Source: Phycisphaeraceae bacterium (GTDB lineage Bacteria > Planctomycetota > Phycisphaerae > Phycisphaerales > UBA1924). From it: 64,000 nt of DNA. Location of the stretch: contig JAHBXH010000001.1 in assembly GCA_019636555.1 (NCBI GenBank), positions 2,762,928-2,826,927 on the forward strand. Reading direction: 5' to 3'. Positions within the stretch are counted from its first letter, which is position 1, and each line of letters opens with the position of its first letter. The notes below the pieces were generated by a model. The model was given only the letters and a program-made list of their open reading frames with translations, made no database searches and was not told where the DNA came from. Of this stretch, positions 1 through 8,655 are shown piece by piece. The position numbers and the translations under genes are program-made.

Positions 1-48
1 GGATCGCGCCGAGGTGAGGTCCACGAGTGTGTCGGGATCGGTCGTCAT
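1..48 (-). CDS. N-terminus of a gene running off the window start
   Basis: An ATG on the minus strand at 48 opens a frame that stays open to the window edge, giving MTTDPDTLVDLTSARS. A GAGCGG stretch just upstream could serve as a ribosome binding site. It begins 12 nt after the stop of the exported secretin-N-like gene, so the two are probably co-transcribed. Only 16 residues are visible and no family can be named. Confidence 0.5.
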   Translation of the reverse strand, partial: MTTDPDTLVDLTSARS

Positions 49-60
49 CCGCTCGGAAGG

Positions 61-996
61 TTACTTCGTTTCCGCGGTGGTGGGTGTCGACGTGGTCTGT
101 GCCGGTGTCGAACTCGGGGGCTGCGGCACGTTGGCAGTCTGCACCACTCCCGATGAGCGAGGAGGCGTGAATGACACCCGGCGGTTCTTTTTGTCCTGCT
201 CGATCTGAGTCTGCTCCGCGGGCCAGAATGGATAGCCGTTGATCTGGCGCTGGATGTAGTCCGGCGCGGTTACGAGCAGTTCTTGCTTGTAGTAGCGAAC
301 CGTCGCAGCGGAGCCGCCGTTGTTGGTCCACTGATCGGGCTCCACAAGCTCCGTGATCAAGCGGATGACTTCGTCGGCTCGTTCCTGCACGGGTTTTCCG
401 GTGTTCTGGACCTGTTGTCCGCCCCCGGAGAACGGGCTTGTGCCGCCACCCCCGCCTCCGCTGCTGGCCTGCAGCGCGCTATTCAGATCGAACTGCGGCA
501 CCTGGTTGTAATCGGGAATCTCGAGAAGCAGATCCGAGATGTCGTAGATCTCGAGGCGCTTGGTGCGGTTCAGGCGTTCCTTGGGGCCGACTTCGATCAT
601 GCCGCTCTCGGTCATCTGCCACGTGTTTCCGCCGCCGGTGAAATCCGCACCGGCACGGGAGAGAACTCCCTCGAGGACCGTTAACGCGGACATGTCATCG
701 GCGCGAAACGTGATCAGCGATTCCTTGTCGAGACCGACCGGGTTTCGATCGTCTTGCCAAAGGATCTGAAGCGGAGCGCCGGTGACATCGGCGATGTTCT
801 TCATGACCGCTTCGAGGCGCGTCTGCTGGTAATCGACGCTCATCGTCTTCAGCATGAGACCGAGCGCCTTGCGCTGCGCGCTGAGGGATTGCGGACTCTG
901 TTGTGCGACGCGAGTGGATTGCGCAAGCACCGAACCCGAGAATGCGAAAACCAGCCCCGCAACCACTGCCGCGCTCGCCCTGTGACTCAACTTCAT
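61..996 (-). CDS. Exported protein with secretin/TonB short N-terminal-like domain
   Basis: The product has 311 residues. It begins with a signal peptide (about 1-26, ending SVLAQ). Residues about 44-150 resemble the STN/secretin N-domain repeat (a 'MSVDYQQTRLEAVMKNIADV' stretch, then a 'FRADDMSALTVLEGVLSRAG' stretch). A Gly-rich linker lies at 178-193, followed by a second conserved block about 205-260 (ERADEVIRLITELVEPDQW) and a Pro/Thr/Ser-rich tail. The ATG at 996 is chosen because it starts the signal peptide and follows AAGGAG; a longer in-frame reading upstream would be Gly/Val low complexity from a G-tract. The family is common in planctomycete genomes, but the molecular role is unknown; binding to a secretion or envelope partner is inference. 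Confidence 0.72.
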   Translation of the reverse strand: MKLSHRASAAVVAGLVFAFSGSVLAQSTRVAQQSPQSLSAQRKALGLMLKTMSVDYQQTRLEAVMKNIADVTGAPLQILWQDDRNPVGLDKESLITFRADDMSALTVLEGVLSRAGADFTGGGNTWQMTESGMIEVGPKERLNRTKRLEIYDISDLLLEIPDYNQVPQFDLNSALQASSGGGGGGTSPFSGGGQQVQNTGKPVQERADEVIRLITELVEPDQWTNNGGSAATVRYYKQELLVTAPDYIQRQINGYPFWPAEQTQIEQDKKNRRVSFTPPRSSGVVQTANVPQPPSSTPAQTTSTPTTAETK

Positions 997-1019
997 CGCG
1001 TTGCTCCTTGCCCGCACGA

Positions 1020-1051
1020 CCCCCACACAACCCCCCACAACCCCCACACCC
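1020..1051 (-). promoter_or_regulatory. Four-tract G-quadruplex-capable leader segment
   Basis: On the minus strand, four runs of G (3, 5, 6 and 5 bases) are separated by loops of 3, 4 and 6 nt. The segment ends 24 nt before the ATG at 996 and just upstream of its ribosome binding site. It would therefore lie in the mRNA leader of the exported protein gene. Quadruplex formation is predicted from the spacing only. Confidence 0.45.
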
Positions 1052-1166
1052 AGCACGCCGACATTCCTGCCCAACAGCCCTCTAAATTACCACCCGCACG
1101 TCCCTATTCGACACCAAACAACGTTCGGGGTTCCCAATTCTGGATTTCTCAGGCCCGATCGGCGCA

Positions 1167-1241
1167 TGGAGCCACCTCAGGGATTTGAACCCTGGACCTA
1201 TGCTTTACGAAAGCATCGCTCTACCGCTGAGCTAAGGTGGC
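1167..1241 (-). tRNA. tRNA-Thr (anticodon CGT)
   Basis: A complete cloverleaf can be folded on the minus strand: acceptor GCCACCT/AGGTGGC, D-arm GCTC/GAGC, anticodon stem ATGCT/AGCAT with loop TTCGTAA (anticodon CGT, reading ACG), and T-arm CAGGG/CCCTG with TTCAAAT. The discriminator is T and CCA is encoded at 1167-1169. It sits between hflX and the exported protein gene, in the same orientation. A small hairpin (ACGCC-TTGC-GGCGT, 1246-1259) lies between hflX and the tRNA. Confidence 0.96.
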
Positions 1242-1284
1242 AAACACGCCTTGCGGCGTCCGGGCCTGCTCGACCCGATTCGGC

Positions 1285-2835
1285 CTAAGAGGCGGAAGTA
1301 TCGGCCTTCCCGCCCCGCTTTTCCACTCTTGGTGGCTTCTTCCCGGCCGATCTCGGCTTCCGGGCGGCAATTCCGTCGCTTGCCGATCCCGCTTTTGGAG
1401 CGACCCAAGCAGGTTCGGCGGGCCGCAGATTCGGCGAGTGCGGAATCCAGGGCTTGCCACGCGCATCGCGGATTTCCATCTGTGGCCGTCCGACAAGCAG
1501 GCGCTCGAGTTGCTGACGACCGATCTTGGTCCGGATCGTGACGATGCCGTCGGCATAATCGCGCGCGACGACGTCCGACTGATTCTCGATGATCGTGATC
1601 AGGCGACTCTGGTTCAGCGGCAGCGTGATCCGCACATCCTCGATCGCGCCGCGGGCCAGCTCACGGATGCGATCCGTGAGCTCCGCCTGGCCTTCGCGCA
1701 AGCGAAAATCTCTCCCCTTTTCGGCGGGGAGCGCGCAGATCGGGATCGCGCCGGGAACTTTCTGCTGCCAGATCAGCGCTTCGCGGTTGTCTTTGAGCTT
1801 GTCGGCTTTGTTGAGCAACACGATCCGTTGGGGTGGTTTCCACGAGCCGTCTTGTTCTTCGCCGGATTCGGCGACTTCCTTCAGGAGGTCATCGAGCGTT
1901 TTGCAGACCGTGTCGTACTGAAGTTCTGCCGCAGGATCGGAAACGTCGAGCACGATCAGCAGAACATCGGCGTGCGTGGCTTCTTCGAGGGTGGCGCGGA
2001 ACGCCGCGATCAGGTTGGTAGGCAGGTCGCGCACAAAGCCGACGGTGTCGGAAAGCATGACCGACATGCCGCCGCCAAGATCCCAATCGCGCGTGCGGGT
2101 CATCAGGGTCGCGAAGAGGCGATTGTCGGCGTAGGCGCCCCCGGCGGTGAGCGTGTTGAAGAGCGTGCTTTTGCCGGCGTTGGTGTAGCCGACGATTCCG
2201 ACGGTGAAGTTCTCGGCCTTGCGGGTCTGAACCTCGCGCCGGCGCCTGGCCTGGATGTCGCGGATCTGCTTGGCGAGATCGTCGCGCCGGCGCTGGACGA
2301 GTCGGCGGTCGATTTCGAGCTGCTGCTCACCGGGTCCGCGGGTTCCGATGCCCCCGATGCCGCCGACGCCAACGATGCGTTCGAGGTGCGACCACATGGC
2401 GCGGAGGCGCGGGAAGGTGTATTCGAGTTGCGCGAGTTCGACCTGCAATTGTGCTTCCGTGCTCGTCGCGCGGCCGGCGAAGATGTCGAGAATGAGCTCG
2501 GAGCGGTCGATCACCTTGCGGCCGACGGCGGCCTCGATCTTGGCGATCTGCTTGGGCGAAAGGTCGTGATCGAAAATGACTGTTGAGGCATGGACCTCTT
2601 CGCAGAGGGCTTTGAGCTCGGTCATCTTGCCCGAGCCCATGTAGGTCCCCGCCACCGGCTTGGGCAGGTTCTGCGTAAGTTCTGCGACAACAACGGCGCC
2701 GCCCTGCTCCGCGAGGGAGCGGAGTTCGCCGAACGGGTCTGACTTGTCAAAGCGAGAATCGGGCAAGCGGACCGCGGCAAGCACCGCGCGCTCCGACCGC
2801 ACCTGAATTCCTTCGCGTTCTTTGGGTTGTGGCAT
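1285..2835 (-). CDS. hflX: Ribosome-associated GTPase HflX
   Basis: The 516-residue product has the HflX layout. An N-terminal nucleotide-binding-like domain contains the 'VIDRSELILDIFAGRA' and 'QVELAQLEYTFPRL' blocks and the GTRGPGEQQLE motif (164-174). The GTPase domain follows, with G1 GYTNAGKS (216-223), G3 DTVGF (263-267) and G4 NKAD. HflX binds 50S and 70S particles and splits stalled or hibernating ribosomes. The ATG at 2835 matches the usual start, just before 'RSERAVLAAVRL', and is preceded by AGGA; a TTG at 2964 would add 43 atypical residues. The C-terminal tail of about 40 residues is basic and longer than in E. coli. Confidence 0.95.
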   Translation of the reverse strand: MPQPKEREGIQVRSERAVLAAVRLPDSRFDKSDPFGELRSLAEQGGAVVVAELTQNLPKPVAGTYMGSGKMTELKALCEEVHASTVIFDHDLSPKQIAKIEAAVGRKVIDRSELILDIFAGRATSTEAQLQVELAQLEYTFPRLRAMWSHLERIVGVGGIGGIGTRGPGEQQLEIDRRLVQRRRDDLAKQIRDIQARRRREVQTRKAENFTVGIVGYTNAGKSTLFNTLTAGGAYADNRLFATLMTRTRDWDLGGGMSVMLSDTVGFVRDLPTNLIAAFRATLEEATHADVLLIVLDVSDPAAELQYDTVCKTLDDLLKEVAESGEEQDGSWKPPQRIVLLNKADKLKDNREALIWQQKVPGAIPICALPAEKGRDFRLREGQAELTDRIRELARGAIEDVRITLPLNQSRLITIIENQSDVVARDYADGIVTIRTKIGRQQLERLLVGRPQMEIRDARGKPWIPHSPNLRPAEPAWVAPKAGSASDGIAARKPRSAGKKPPRVEKRGGKADTSAS

Positions 2836-3124
2836 AAATCCTGAGAATCCGAACTGGTCCCGACGGCCGCTGCCCGAACTTCCGGGAAGCGGAGCCTGCT
2901 CCAGAGGGAACGGGCCTGAAATCGACGAGGGCTTGCCGCCAAAGAGGCATGCCGGGTCGAACAATCGATTGAACCGTCAGTTCTGGACCATTGCGCTCGA
3001 ACCTCCACGCCCCGGCTGCGGAACATGTTGTGGGGCAGCGTGCCTCCGCGTGAACCTACGATGATAGTTCTCTCCGGGTTTGAAAGAAAGACGATGATGG
3101 ATCGCGTCTAGAGGAGCCCTCGAA

Positions 3125-4861
3125 ATGAGCGCGAGCGGAAAGTGGTATCGGATTTCACTTGTGGGTGTTCTGGGTCTTGCGGTTGCCGGTTCGACCCTGG
3201 CGCTCGCCCGGAAGCCCGCGGAACTCCAGTTCTTCGACCCCATCATCGACGTGAAGAGCACGCTCGGCGGTCTCTACGTCGACAAGCTCAGCGACGATCA
3301 GCTCAAGAAGATGCAGGACGGCGCGATCAACGGGATGGTCGAAGCGCTCGGCGACCCGTACACGATCTATGTGCCCGCGGATAAAGTGCGCGAATTCAAC
3401 AAGGATTTGACCGGCGAGTACGTCGGCATCGGCGCCTCGGTCAACACGCGCGACGGGTGGCTCACGATCGTCAGCCCGCTCGAAGATTCGCCCGCGTACA
3501 AGGCGGGCATCATGGCCGACGACCGCATCATCGACATCGACGGCAAGACCACGCAGGGTCTGAGCGTCGAAGAGTGCATCGACAAGCTGATCGGCGTTGC
3601 CGGCACTCCGGTGAACATCATCATCGAGCGCAAGGGTGAGAAGATTCCGATGACGCTCACCCGCGCCGCGATCAAAACGCGCAGCGTGAAGGGTGTGCAC
3701 CGCCAGGCGAACGATGCGGAGAAATGGGATTTCACCATCGATCCGGCTCGCCGCGTCGGCTATATCCGACTCACCCAGTTCACGCCCGGCTGCGCCGAGG
3801 AAATCTTGAACGCGTTGATCGACGCGGGGATCAACGACCCCGATCCGGCAAAGCGCCTCCAGGGCGTCATCCTCGATCTGCGCGACAATGGCGGCGGCGT
3901 GCTCGAAGAGGCGATCGCGATCGGCGACCTTTTCCTGCGCGAGGGCGTCATCGTTTCGACACGCGGGCGCAACTTCCCCGAACGAATCGCCAAGGCTCAG
4001 GATAAGGGTACTCTGCCGAACGTCCCCCTGGTCGTGCTGATCAATGGTTCCTCCGCGAGCGCGAGCGAAGTGCTCGCCGGCGCGCTCGTCGAGAATAACC
4101 GCGCGATCGCGATCGGCACGCGCAGCTACGGAAAAGGGAGCGTGCAGAGCGTTCGGAAACTGCCGAACGGAAACGGAGCCGAACTCAAGGTCACCGAGCA
4201 GGGCTATTACCTGCCGTCCGGGCGCAGCATCACCCGGAAGGACACGAGCGCCGAATGGGGCGTCGACCCGACGAAGGGCTTCTTTGTTCCGATGGTGGAC
4301 AAGGAATTGATCGACATGTATCGCGTCCGCCGCGATCTTGAGATCATCCGCAGCGCCAGCGGCACTGCCGGCGCGACCGAGGATTGGAGCAATCCGGATT
4401 GGATTCTCTCCTTCCTGAAAGATCCGCAGCTGTCTGCCGCCGTGAAGGCCGTGCAGGGCAAGATCGATTCGGGCGAATGGAAGCCCACCGGGAAAGAAGG
4501 CCTTGCGGGCACTCAGATCGCTTTCGACGAACTCTCACGTGCACGAAAGCTCCAGCAGCAATTGACGCGCGAGCAGATCCGCGTCGAAAAGCGCATCGAA
4601 GCGCTCGAGACCGCATCGGGCGATCTCGCAAAGGCGAAGGTCGGCGACTTGTGGCCCGAGGATGCCGAACTCTCCGGCGGCAAGATGCAGATCACAGACA
4701 AGGACGGCAGGGTCGTCGCGACGCTCGACATCACGGGCAACAACTTGCAGCGATGGCTGCTCGATGCCGATGTCAAAAAGCACGAGGCGAGCGAAGAAAG
4801 CGGGAAGCCGGTGGCGGTGAATCCAACGACGCCGGTTCCGAACTCTCCTCAGAATAAGTGA
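3125..4861 (+). CDS. S41 family C-terminal processing protease
   Basis: The 578-residue product has an N-terminal membrane or signal segment (10-28), a PDZ domain (about 95-172) and an S41 peptidase core. The nucleophile region is GSSASASE (308-315) and the general-base Lys is in YGKG (Lys337), matching CtpA/Prc proteases that cut exported proteins near their C-terminus. The region after about 400 is a charged C-terminal extension with a coiled-coil-like segment. GAGGAG precedes the ATG. It starts an operon with tsaD (3-nt gap) and a release-factor-like gene. The envelope substrate is not evident. Confidence 0.93.
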   Translation: MSASGKWYRISLVGVLGLAVAGSTLALARKPAELQFFDPIIDVKSTLGGLYVDKLSDDQLKKMQDGAINGMVEALGDPYTIYVPADKVREFNKDLTGEYVGIGASVNTRDGWLTIVSPLEDSPAYKAGIMADDRIIDIDGKTTQGLSVEECIDKLIGVAGTPVNIIIERKGEKIPMTLTRAAIKTRSVKGVHRQANDAEKWDFTIDPARRVGYIRLTQFTPGCAEEILNALIDAGINDPDPAKRLQGVILDLRDNGGGVLEEAIAIGDLFLREGVIVSTRGRNFPERIAKAQDKGTLPNVPLVVLINGSSASASEVLAGALVENNRAIAIGTRSYGKGSVQSVRKLPNGNGAELKVTEQGYYLPSGRSITRKDTSAEWGVDPTKGFFVPMVDKELIDMYRVRRDLEIIRSASGTAGATEDWSNPDWILSFLKDPQLSAAVKAVQGKIDSGEWKPTGKEGLAGTQIAFDELSRARKLQQQLTREQIRVEKRIEALETASGDLAKAKVGDLWPEDAELSGGKMQITDKDGRVVATLDITGNNLQRWLLDADVKKHEASEESGKPVAVNPTTPVPNSPQNK

Positions 4862-4864
4862 CCG

Positions 4865-5953
4865 ATGCTGATCCTGGGCATCGAAACCTCGTGCGATGAA
4901 ACCGCCGCGGCGGTTGTGCGCGACGGGGTGGATGTTCTCTCGAATGTCGTCGCGAGCCAGCACGAGATCCACACACGCTTCGGAGGAGTCGTGCCGGAAT
5001 TGGCGAGCCGCGCGCACTGTGAGAACATTCTGCCGGTTGTGGAGAGCGCCATCGCGTCTGCCTCGGTGAGGCTGTCAGACATCGACGCGATCGCCGTCGG
5101 GCATCGCCCGGGCTTGATCGGCTCTCTTCTCGTTGGTGTTGCCGCGGCAAAGTCGCTCGCTTGGTCGCTCGGAAAACCGCTCATCGGCGTCGACCACGTC
5201 CACGCTCACCTCTACGCGGGCCTGCTCCACCAATCGGGCGCCACTGGCCAACCGGAGACCCACATTTTCCCCGCGCTCGGTCTGGTCGTCAGCGGCGGCC
5301 ATACTTCGATCTACCGCCTCGATTCGTGGGTGAAGCTGCAGCGCCTGGGCGCAACGATCGATGATGCGCTGGGTGAGGCGTACGACAAGGTCGCGACGAT
5401 CCTGGGATTGCCCTATCCAGGCGGACCCAATCTCGACGCGCTCGCGCAAGCGCCCGGAGCCGATGAACGCGTTGCCGATCTACCGATCAGCCGGCTCTCT
5501 CCGACTTCTCTCGATTTCTCGTTCTCCGGCCTGAAGACCGCGATGCTCTACGAAGTGCGAGGCGTGCCCGATCACCCTGCGCACCATCGCGCCGAGTCTC
5601 GCTATCTCCCACCCCCACCGCTCACCGATGAGCGGCGGCGCGATCTCGCGGCCACGTTTCAACGTGCCGCCGCGAAGACGGTGATTCTCAAGCTCGAGCG
5701 GGCGCTCTATCAACTGCGTGATGCCGGCGTCAAGCCGAACACGCTTCTCACAGGCGGAGGCGTCACCGCCAATTCGCGCCTCCGGCATGAACTCTCATCG
5801 TTTGCATCCGTGAACCAACTTCGGCTGCACTTGCCGGCGCTCCGCTTCTGCGTCGATAACGCGGCGATGATCGCGGGACTGGCGTACCACCATCACCAGG
5901 CCGGAAAATCGAGCGATCTCACGCTCGAACCGGTCCCCACGACGGCCAATTGA
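4865..5953 (+). CDS. tsaD: tRNA N6-adenosine threonylcarbamoyltransferase TsaD
   Basis: TsaD transfers the threonylcarbamoyl group onto A37 of ANN-decoding tRNAs, working with TsaB and TsaE. The 362-residue protein starts with the family signature MLILGIETSCDET. It carries the metal-binding HVHAH motif (His111, His115), the 'LVVSGGHTSIYRL' segment and a late 'LLTGGGVTANSRLR' motif, so it looks complete. It lies 3 nt after the S41 protease gene. Its stop TGA overlaps the following ATG, suggesting translational coupling. TsaB and TsaE are not in this window. Confidence 0.96.
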   Translation: MLILGIETSCDETAAAVVRDGVDVLSNVVASQHEIHTRFGGVVPELASRAHCENILPVVESAIASASVRLSDIDAIAVGHRPGLIGSLLVGVAAAKSLAWSLGKPLIGVDHVHAHLYAGLLHQSGATGQPETHIFPALGLVVSGGHTSIYRLDSWVKLQRLGATIDDALGEAYDKVATILGLPYPGGPNLDALAQAPGADERVADLPISRLSPTSLDFSFSGLKTAMLYEVRGVPDHPAHHRAESRYLPPPPLTDERRRDLAATFQRAAAKTVILKLERALYQLRDAGVKPNTLLTGGGVTANSRLRHELSSFASVNQLRLHLPALRFCVDNAAMIAGLAYHHHQAGKSSDLTLEPVPTTAN

Positions 5954-6546
5954 TGCACGAGTTGCGTCCCAACGCCGGCCGGAATGAATCGGTGAAGCCG
6001 AGCGCCCACCCCCACGCCCACCCCCACCGACACCCCCACCCCGCGGCACTGACTGAAGAAGAACTGCTCAAGCACGTCACGCTCTCGCGCGGCCGCGATG
6101 GCGGACCCGGCGGCCAGAACCGAAACAAGGTCGAGACCAAGGTGACTCTGACTCACGAGCCGACGGGAATCGAAGCTCAGGCCTCGGAGCGGCGCAGCGC
6201 GGAAGAGAATCGAAAGGTTGCGCTCCGTCGCTTGCGGTTGGCACTCGCAACCCAGCATCGCTGCGCCCCGGTTGCACGCGATTCTTTCGGCGACGTGACG
6301 AGCGACCTCTGGCGCTCGCGCTGCGCCGGGGGCAAGATCGCCTGCAACCCCGACCACGCGGATTTCCCGTCGCTGCTTGCTGAAGCGCTCGACGTCATCG
6401 AAGTCAGCGGCCTGGACGCGAAGAAGGCGGCGCTCCGATTGTCGTGCTCCGCAAGCCAATTGATCAAGTTTGTGAAGGATCATCCGGCGGCCTTCGAAAT
6501 GTGGAACCGCCAACGCGGGTCGCTCGGGCTGCATTTGCTGAAGTAG
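5953..6546 (+). CDS. Peptide chain release factor-like protein (GGQ domain)
   Basis: The 197-residue product carries one RF-1-type catalytic domain with GRDGGPGGQNRNKVET; the GGQ (53-55) hydrolyses peptidyl-tRNA in this family. There is no stop-codon recognition domain. It therefore resembles stand-alone ArfB/YaeJ-like rescue factors or the short RF-like proteins of other bacteria. Two features are unusual: a His-Pro tract (19-30) encoded by a CCCCAC repeat, and a C-terminal domain (about 100-197, 'AACNPDHADFPSLL'-like then QLIKFVKDHP) in place of the basic ArfB tail. The ATG overlaps the tsaD stop. Ribosome rescue is inference. Confidence 0.82.
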   Translation: MHELRPNAGRNESVKPSAHPHAHPHRHPHPAALTEEELLKHVTLSRGRDGGPGGQNRNKVETKVTLTHEPTGIEAQASERRSAEENRKVALRRLRLALATQHRCAPVARDSFGDVTSDLWRSRCAGGKIACNPDHADFPSLLAEALDVIEVSGLDAKKAALRLSCSASQLIKFVKDHPAAFEMWNRQRGSLGLHLLK

Positions 6547-6560
6547 AGGCTTTGACGGTG

Positions 6561-6590
6561 GAAAGAAAAAGCCCCGCACTCGGCGGGGCT
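6561..6590 (-). terminator. Rho-independent terminator
   Basis: An 8-bp GC-rich stem AGCCCCGC/GCGGGGCT (6570-6577, 6583-6590) is followed on the minus strand by TTTTTC. It lies after the corrinoid-domain gene and between convergent genes, so it may also stop the tsaD operon. Confidence 0.85.
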
Positions 6591-6616
6591 CTCAGAAACA
6601 AGTTGCCTCAGGAAAC

Positions 6617-7360
6617 TCAGGCCGCCCGGCGCTTCTTCATCGCCGCGCGAGCCTCCGCGCGGGCCAGGACCGCTCGTGTCGCCTCGCGCTGCTCGTCTTC
6701 GGCTCGCTTGGCGAGAAAGGTCTCCGGGTTGATGAGCAGCTTCACCAGATCCAGCGGGCTGCCCGCGTGCATCTTGGCGCCGATCTCATCAGCCAAGCCC
6801 TCCGCTCGATTGAAGACTCCTCCACCGACGGCGATCTGCGTGTTCTTGCAGGCCGAGATCTCGCGCAACTGATCGACGAGTTGCCGGATTCCCGGAAGGT
6901 CTGCCGCGGCGGAGCAGAACATGACGAGGTAACTCGGCTGTGTGTCCTGGACGTGCGAGAGAATCTCGTCCGAAGGAATTCCGCCACCGCCGAAGGTCAC
7001 GCGGAAGCCGCTGGCCTCGAGGAGATCGACGGCGATCTGCGCACCGAGTTCTTCTCCCTCCGCCGTGCCGCAGCACGCGAAGACGGTCTTTCCATTGAAC
7101 TGCTGGCGATTCAGCCTGCCGGCGGTCTGATCGATCAGGACCCGGAGCATGCGGGTGGACATGTGGTAGCCGATGCGGCCGAGCTGGTCGGCGCGGTGCA
7201 TGCGCTCGATCAGCTCGTGTGTCGGCCAGAAAAGGTTGGTCATGATGAGCGCGGGAGCGGCGCCGCTCTGGAGCGACTCGTCCACGATCGAACGCGAAGA
7301 GCCGCGATCGCCGTTCACCAGCGCTTCGAATAGACGCTCCACAAGGATTTCCTGAGCCAT
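6617..7360 (-). CDS. Cobalamin-binding-domain (B12-like) protein
   Basis: The 247-residue product has a helical cap (about 1-90, with 'ALIMTNLFWPTHELIERM') followed by a Rossmann-type B12-binding fold (92-212). The ending GGGVFN (179-184) and 'GAKMHAGSPLDLVKLL' fit this family. The usual DxHxxG cobalt-ligand motif is replaced by EGEELG (101-106), so the lower-ligand His is missing. Relatives act as light or corrinoid sensors or methyltransferase carriers; here the function is unclear. The start at 7360 is set by homology at 'MAQEILVERLFEALVNGD'. A terminator follows the stop. Confidence 0.8.
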   Translation of the reverse strand: MAQEILVERLFEALVNGDRGSSRSIVDESLQSGAAPALIMTNLFWPTHELIERMHRADQLGRIGYHMSTRMLRVLIDQTAGRLNRQQFNGKTVFACCGTAEGEELGAQIAVDLLEASGFRVTFGGGGIPSDEILSHVQDTQPSYLVMFCSAAADLPGIRQLVDQLREISACKNTQIAVGGGVFNRAEGLADEIGAKMHAGSPLDLVKLLINPETFLAKRAEDEQREATRAVLARAEARAAMKKRRAA

Positions 7361-7724
7361 GGATTGGAATCTCCGCCTGGGGTGGGTGGGGTGGGGTGAG
7401 CTTGGGTTGCGAGAACCTGAGGGCCCCGGATTCAGCCAAAGCCATCCTGGCCGTTGGCAGACTGGTTGAAAGTCCCGCGGCTCCCCGGCGGGCGGACGAG
7501 CCATCTCGTCCGGCTTGCACTCATCGAGCCCCACTCTCGCAACACGTGAAGATTGTCCACCTGAGCGGAAAAGGCCTGCGAGAGGGCTAACGTCCTATAA
7601 TAAGTTATCCTGGGATGCGTCGATGCCGAATTCGACCAAAAATGAATAGGTCCGAGAACTCTTTTGCGCAGATGTGACTCTATCGGCACGGCTGAAAAAC
7701 CGGCAAAACTAGCCCAGTTTTCCG
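7361..7724. other. Intergenic region, no gene recognised
   Basis: This 364-nt stretch separates the menG/ubiE gene from the corrinoid-domain gene, both on the minus strand. It holds a G-tract (7379-7396, four runs of 3-4 G with single-T loops on the plus strand) next to the corrinoid gene start. It also holds an isolated TATAAT (7596-7601, plus strand) without a good -35, and an A/T-rich inverted repeat (7705-7721). No riboswitch fold was recognised. Confidence 0.5.
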
Positions 7725-8528
7725 TCAATCCCGCGCACCGCGATAACACACGCAAATCCCGAGCGTCAGCGCCCGCGAGCTCACGAGGCCAAATCCGGCC
7801 TCTCGCATCGCCGCTTCGAATCGAGCGCGATCAAGAAACGTGCCCACGCTCTTGGGCAAGTAGCGATACGCCCCCGAACGATCCCGCGCGATCAGCGACG
7901 CGGTCCGCGGCATGATCCATCCGCAATAGAAATCATTCAGCTGCCTCATCGGAAACCACTTCGGCCGATCGAACTCGAGCACGATCAATCGCCCGCCCGG
8001 CCTGAGCACTCTGCAAAACTCCGCCAGTGCGCGCGCCGGATCCGCTACGTTTCGAATGCCGAACGCGATCGATACGACGTCAAACGACTCGCTTTCAAAC
8101 GGCAGATTCATCGCGTCGGCCTCGACGTACGAGACCTTTGCCGCCTGTTCCTGTGTGAGATTTCGCGAGCGTTTTGCCCGGGCGATTTCCAGCATTGCGT
8201 GCGTGAAATCCGCGCCGATCACTTCCTTGGCGTCCGAGCGAGCGAACCACTCGGTGAGATCTCCCGTGCCGCAGGCGGCATCGAGCACACGATCTCCGGG
8301 CTGGATCGCAGCCTCGCGCACCGCGTGCTTGCGCCAAGCCTGGTCGCGCCCGAAGGAATGAAGCCGGTTGTTGATGTCGTAACTGCCCGCGATCGCTCCG
8401 AACATGCGCCGCACTTTGCCCGCCTTGTCCAAGTGTTTGTGCGGGTTGGACGCCAATTCCTCCGCGTTCCAGGCGGAGGTTTCGGGGGAGGTGGGAGAGG
8501 CTGGAGGCAAGGAAGAAGTGTGAGGCAT
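7725..8528 (-). CDS. menG: Demethylmenaquinone methyltransferase (MenG/UbiE)
   Basis: The 267-residue product is a class I SAM-dependent methyltransferase of the UbiE/COQ5 family. Visible signatures are 'FGAIAGSYDINNRLHSFG', the SAM-binding VLDAACGTGDLT, 'ADAMNLPFESESFDVVSIAF' and 'GIRNVADPARALAEFCRVL'. It would methylate demethylmenaquinone at the last step of menaquinone synthesis. The presence of mqnE at 32.7 kb supports menaquinone rather than ubiquinone. The N-terminal 35 residues are a variable Ser/Pro-rich extension. Confidence 0.93.
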   Translation of the reverse strand: MPHTSSLPPASPTSPETSAWNAEELASNPHKHLDKAGKVRRMFGAIAGSYDINNRLHSFGRDQAWRKHAVREAAIQPGDRVLDAACGTGDLTEWFARSDAKEVIGADFTHAMLEIARAKRSRNLTQEQAAKVSYVEADAMNLPFESESFDVVSIAFGIRNVADPARALAEFCRVLRPGGRLIVLEFDRPKWFPMRQLNDFYCGWIMPRTASLIARDRSGAYRYLPKSVGTFLDRARFEAAMREAGFGLVSSRALTLGICVCYRGARD

Positions 8529-8655
8529 TTTTCAGGCTGGTTTGAGCGGACGAGAATCACGGGATCGTATTTGTCGAGACGGCCGCGGGCCGGGCTCTTT
8601 GACAAGAATGTCCCGCTTGACCGATGTTTTCCGCTCCACTCTCGAGGAGAATCCC

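Noticed and set aside
1237..2586. Long plus-strand open frame of 449 codons opposite hflX
   Set aside because: It lies fully antisense to hflX, has no family similarity and shows the composition expected of a high-GC shadow frame.
7596..7601. Promoter of a small RNA at an isolated TATAAT
   Set aside because: No acceptable -35 at 16-18 nt and no terminator or structured transcript downstream.
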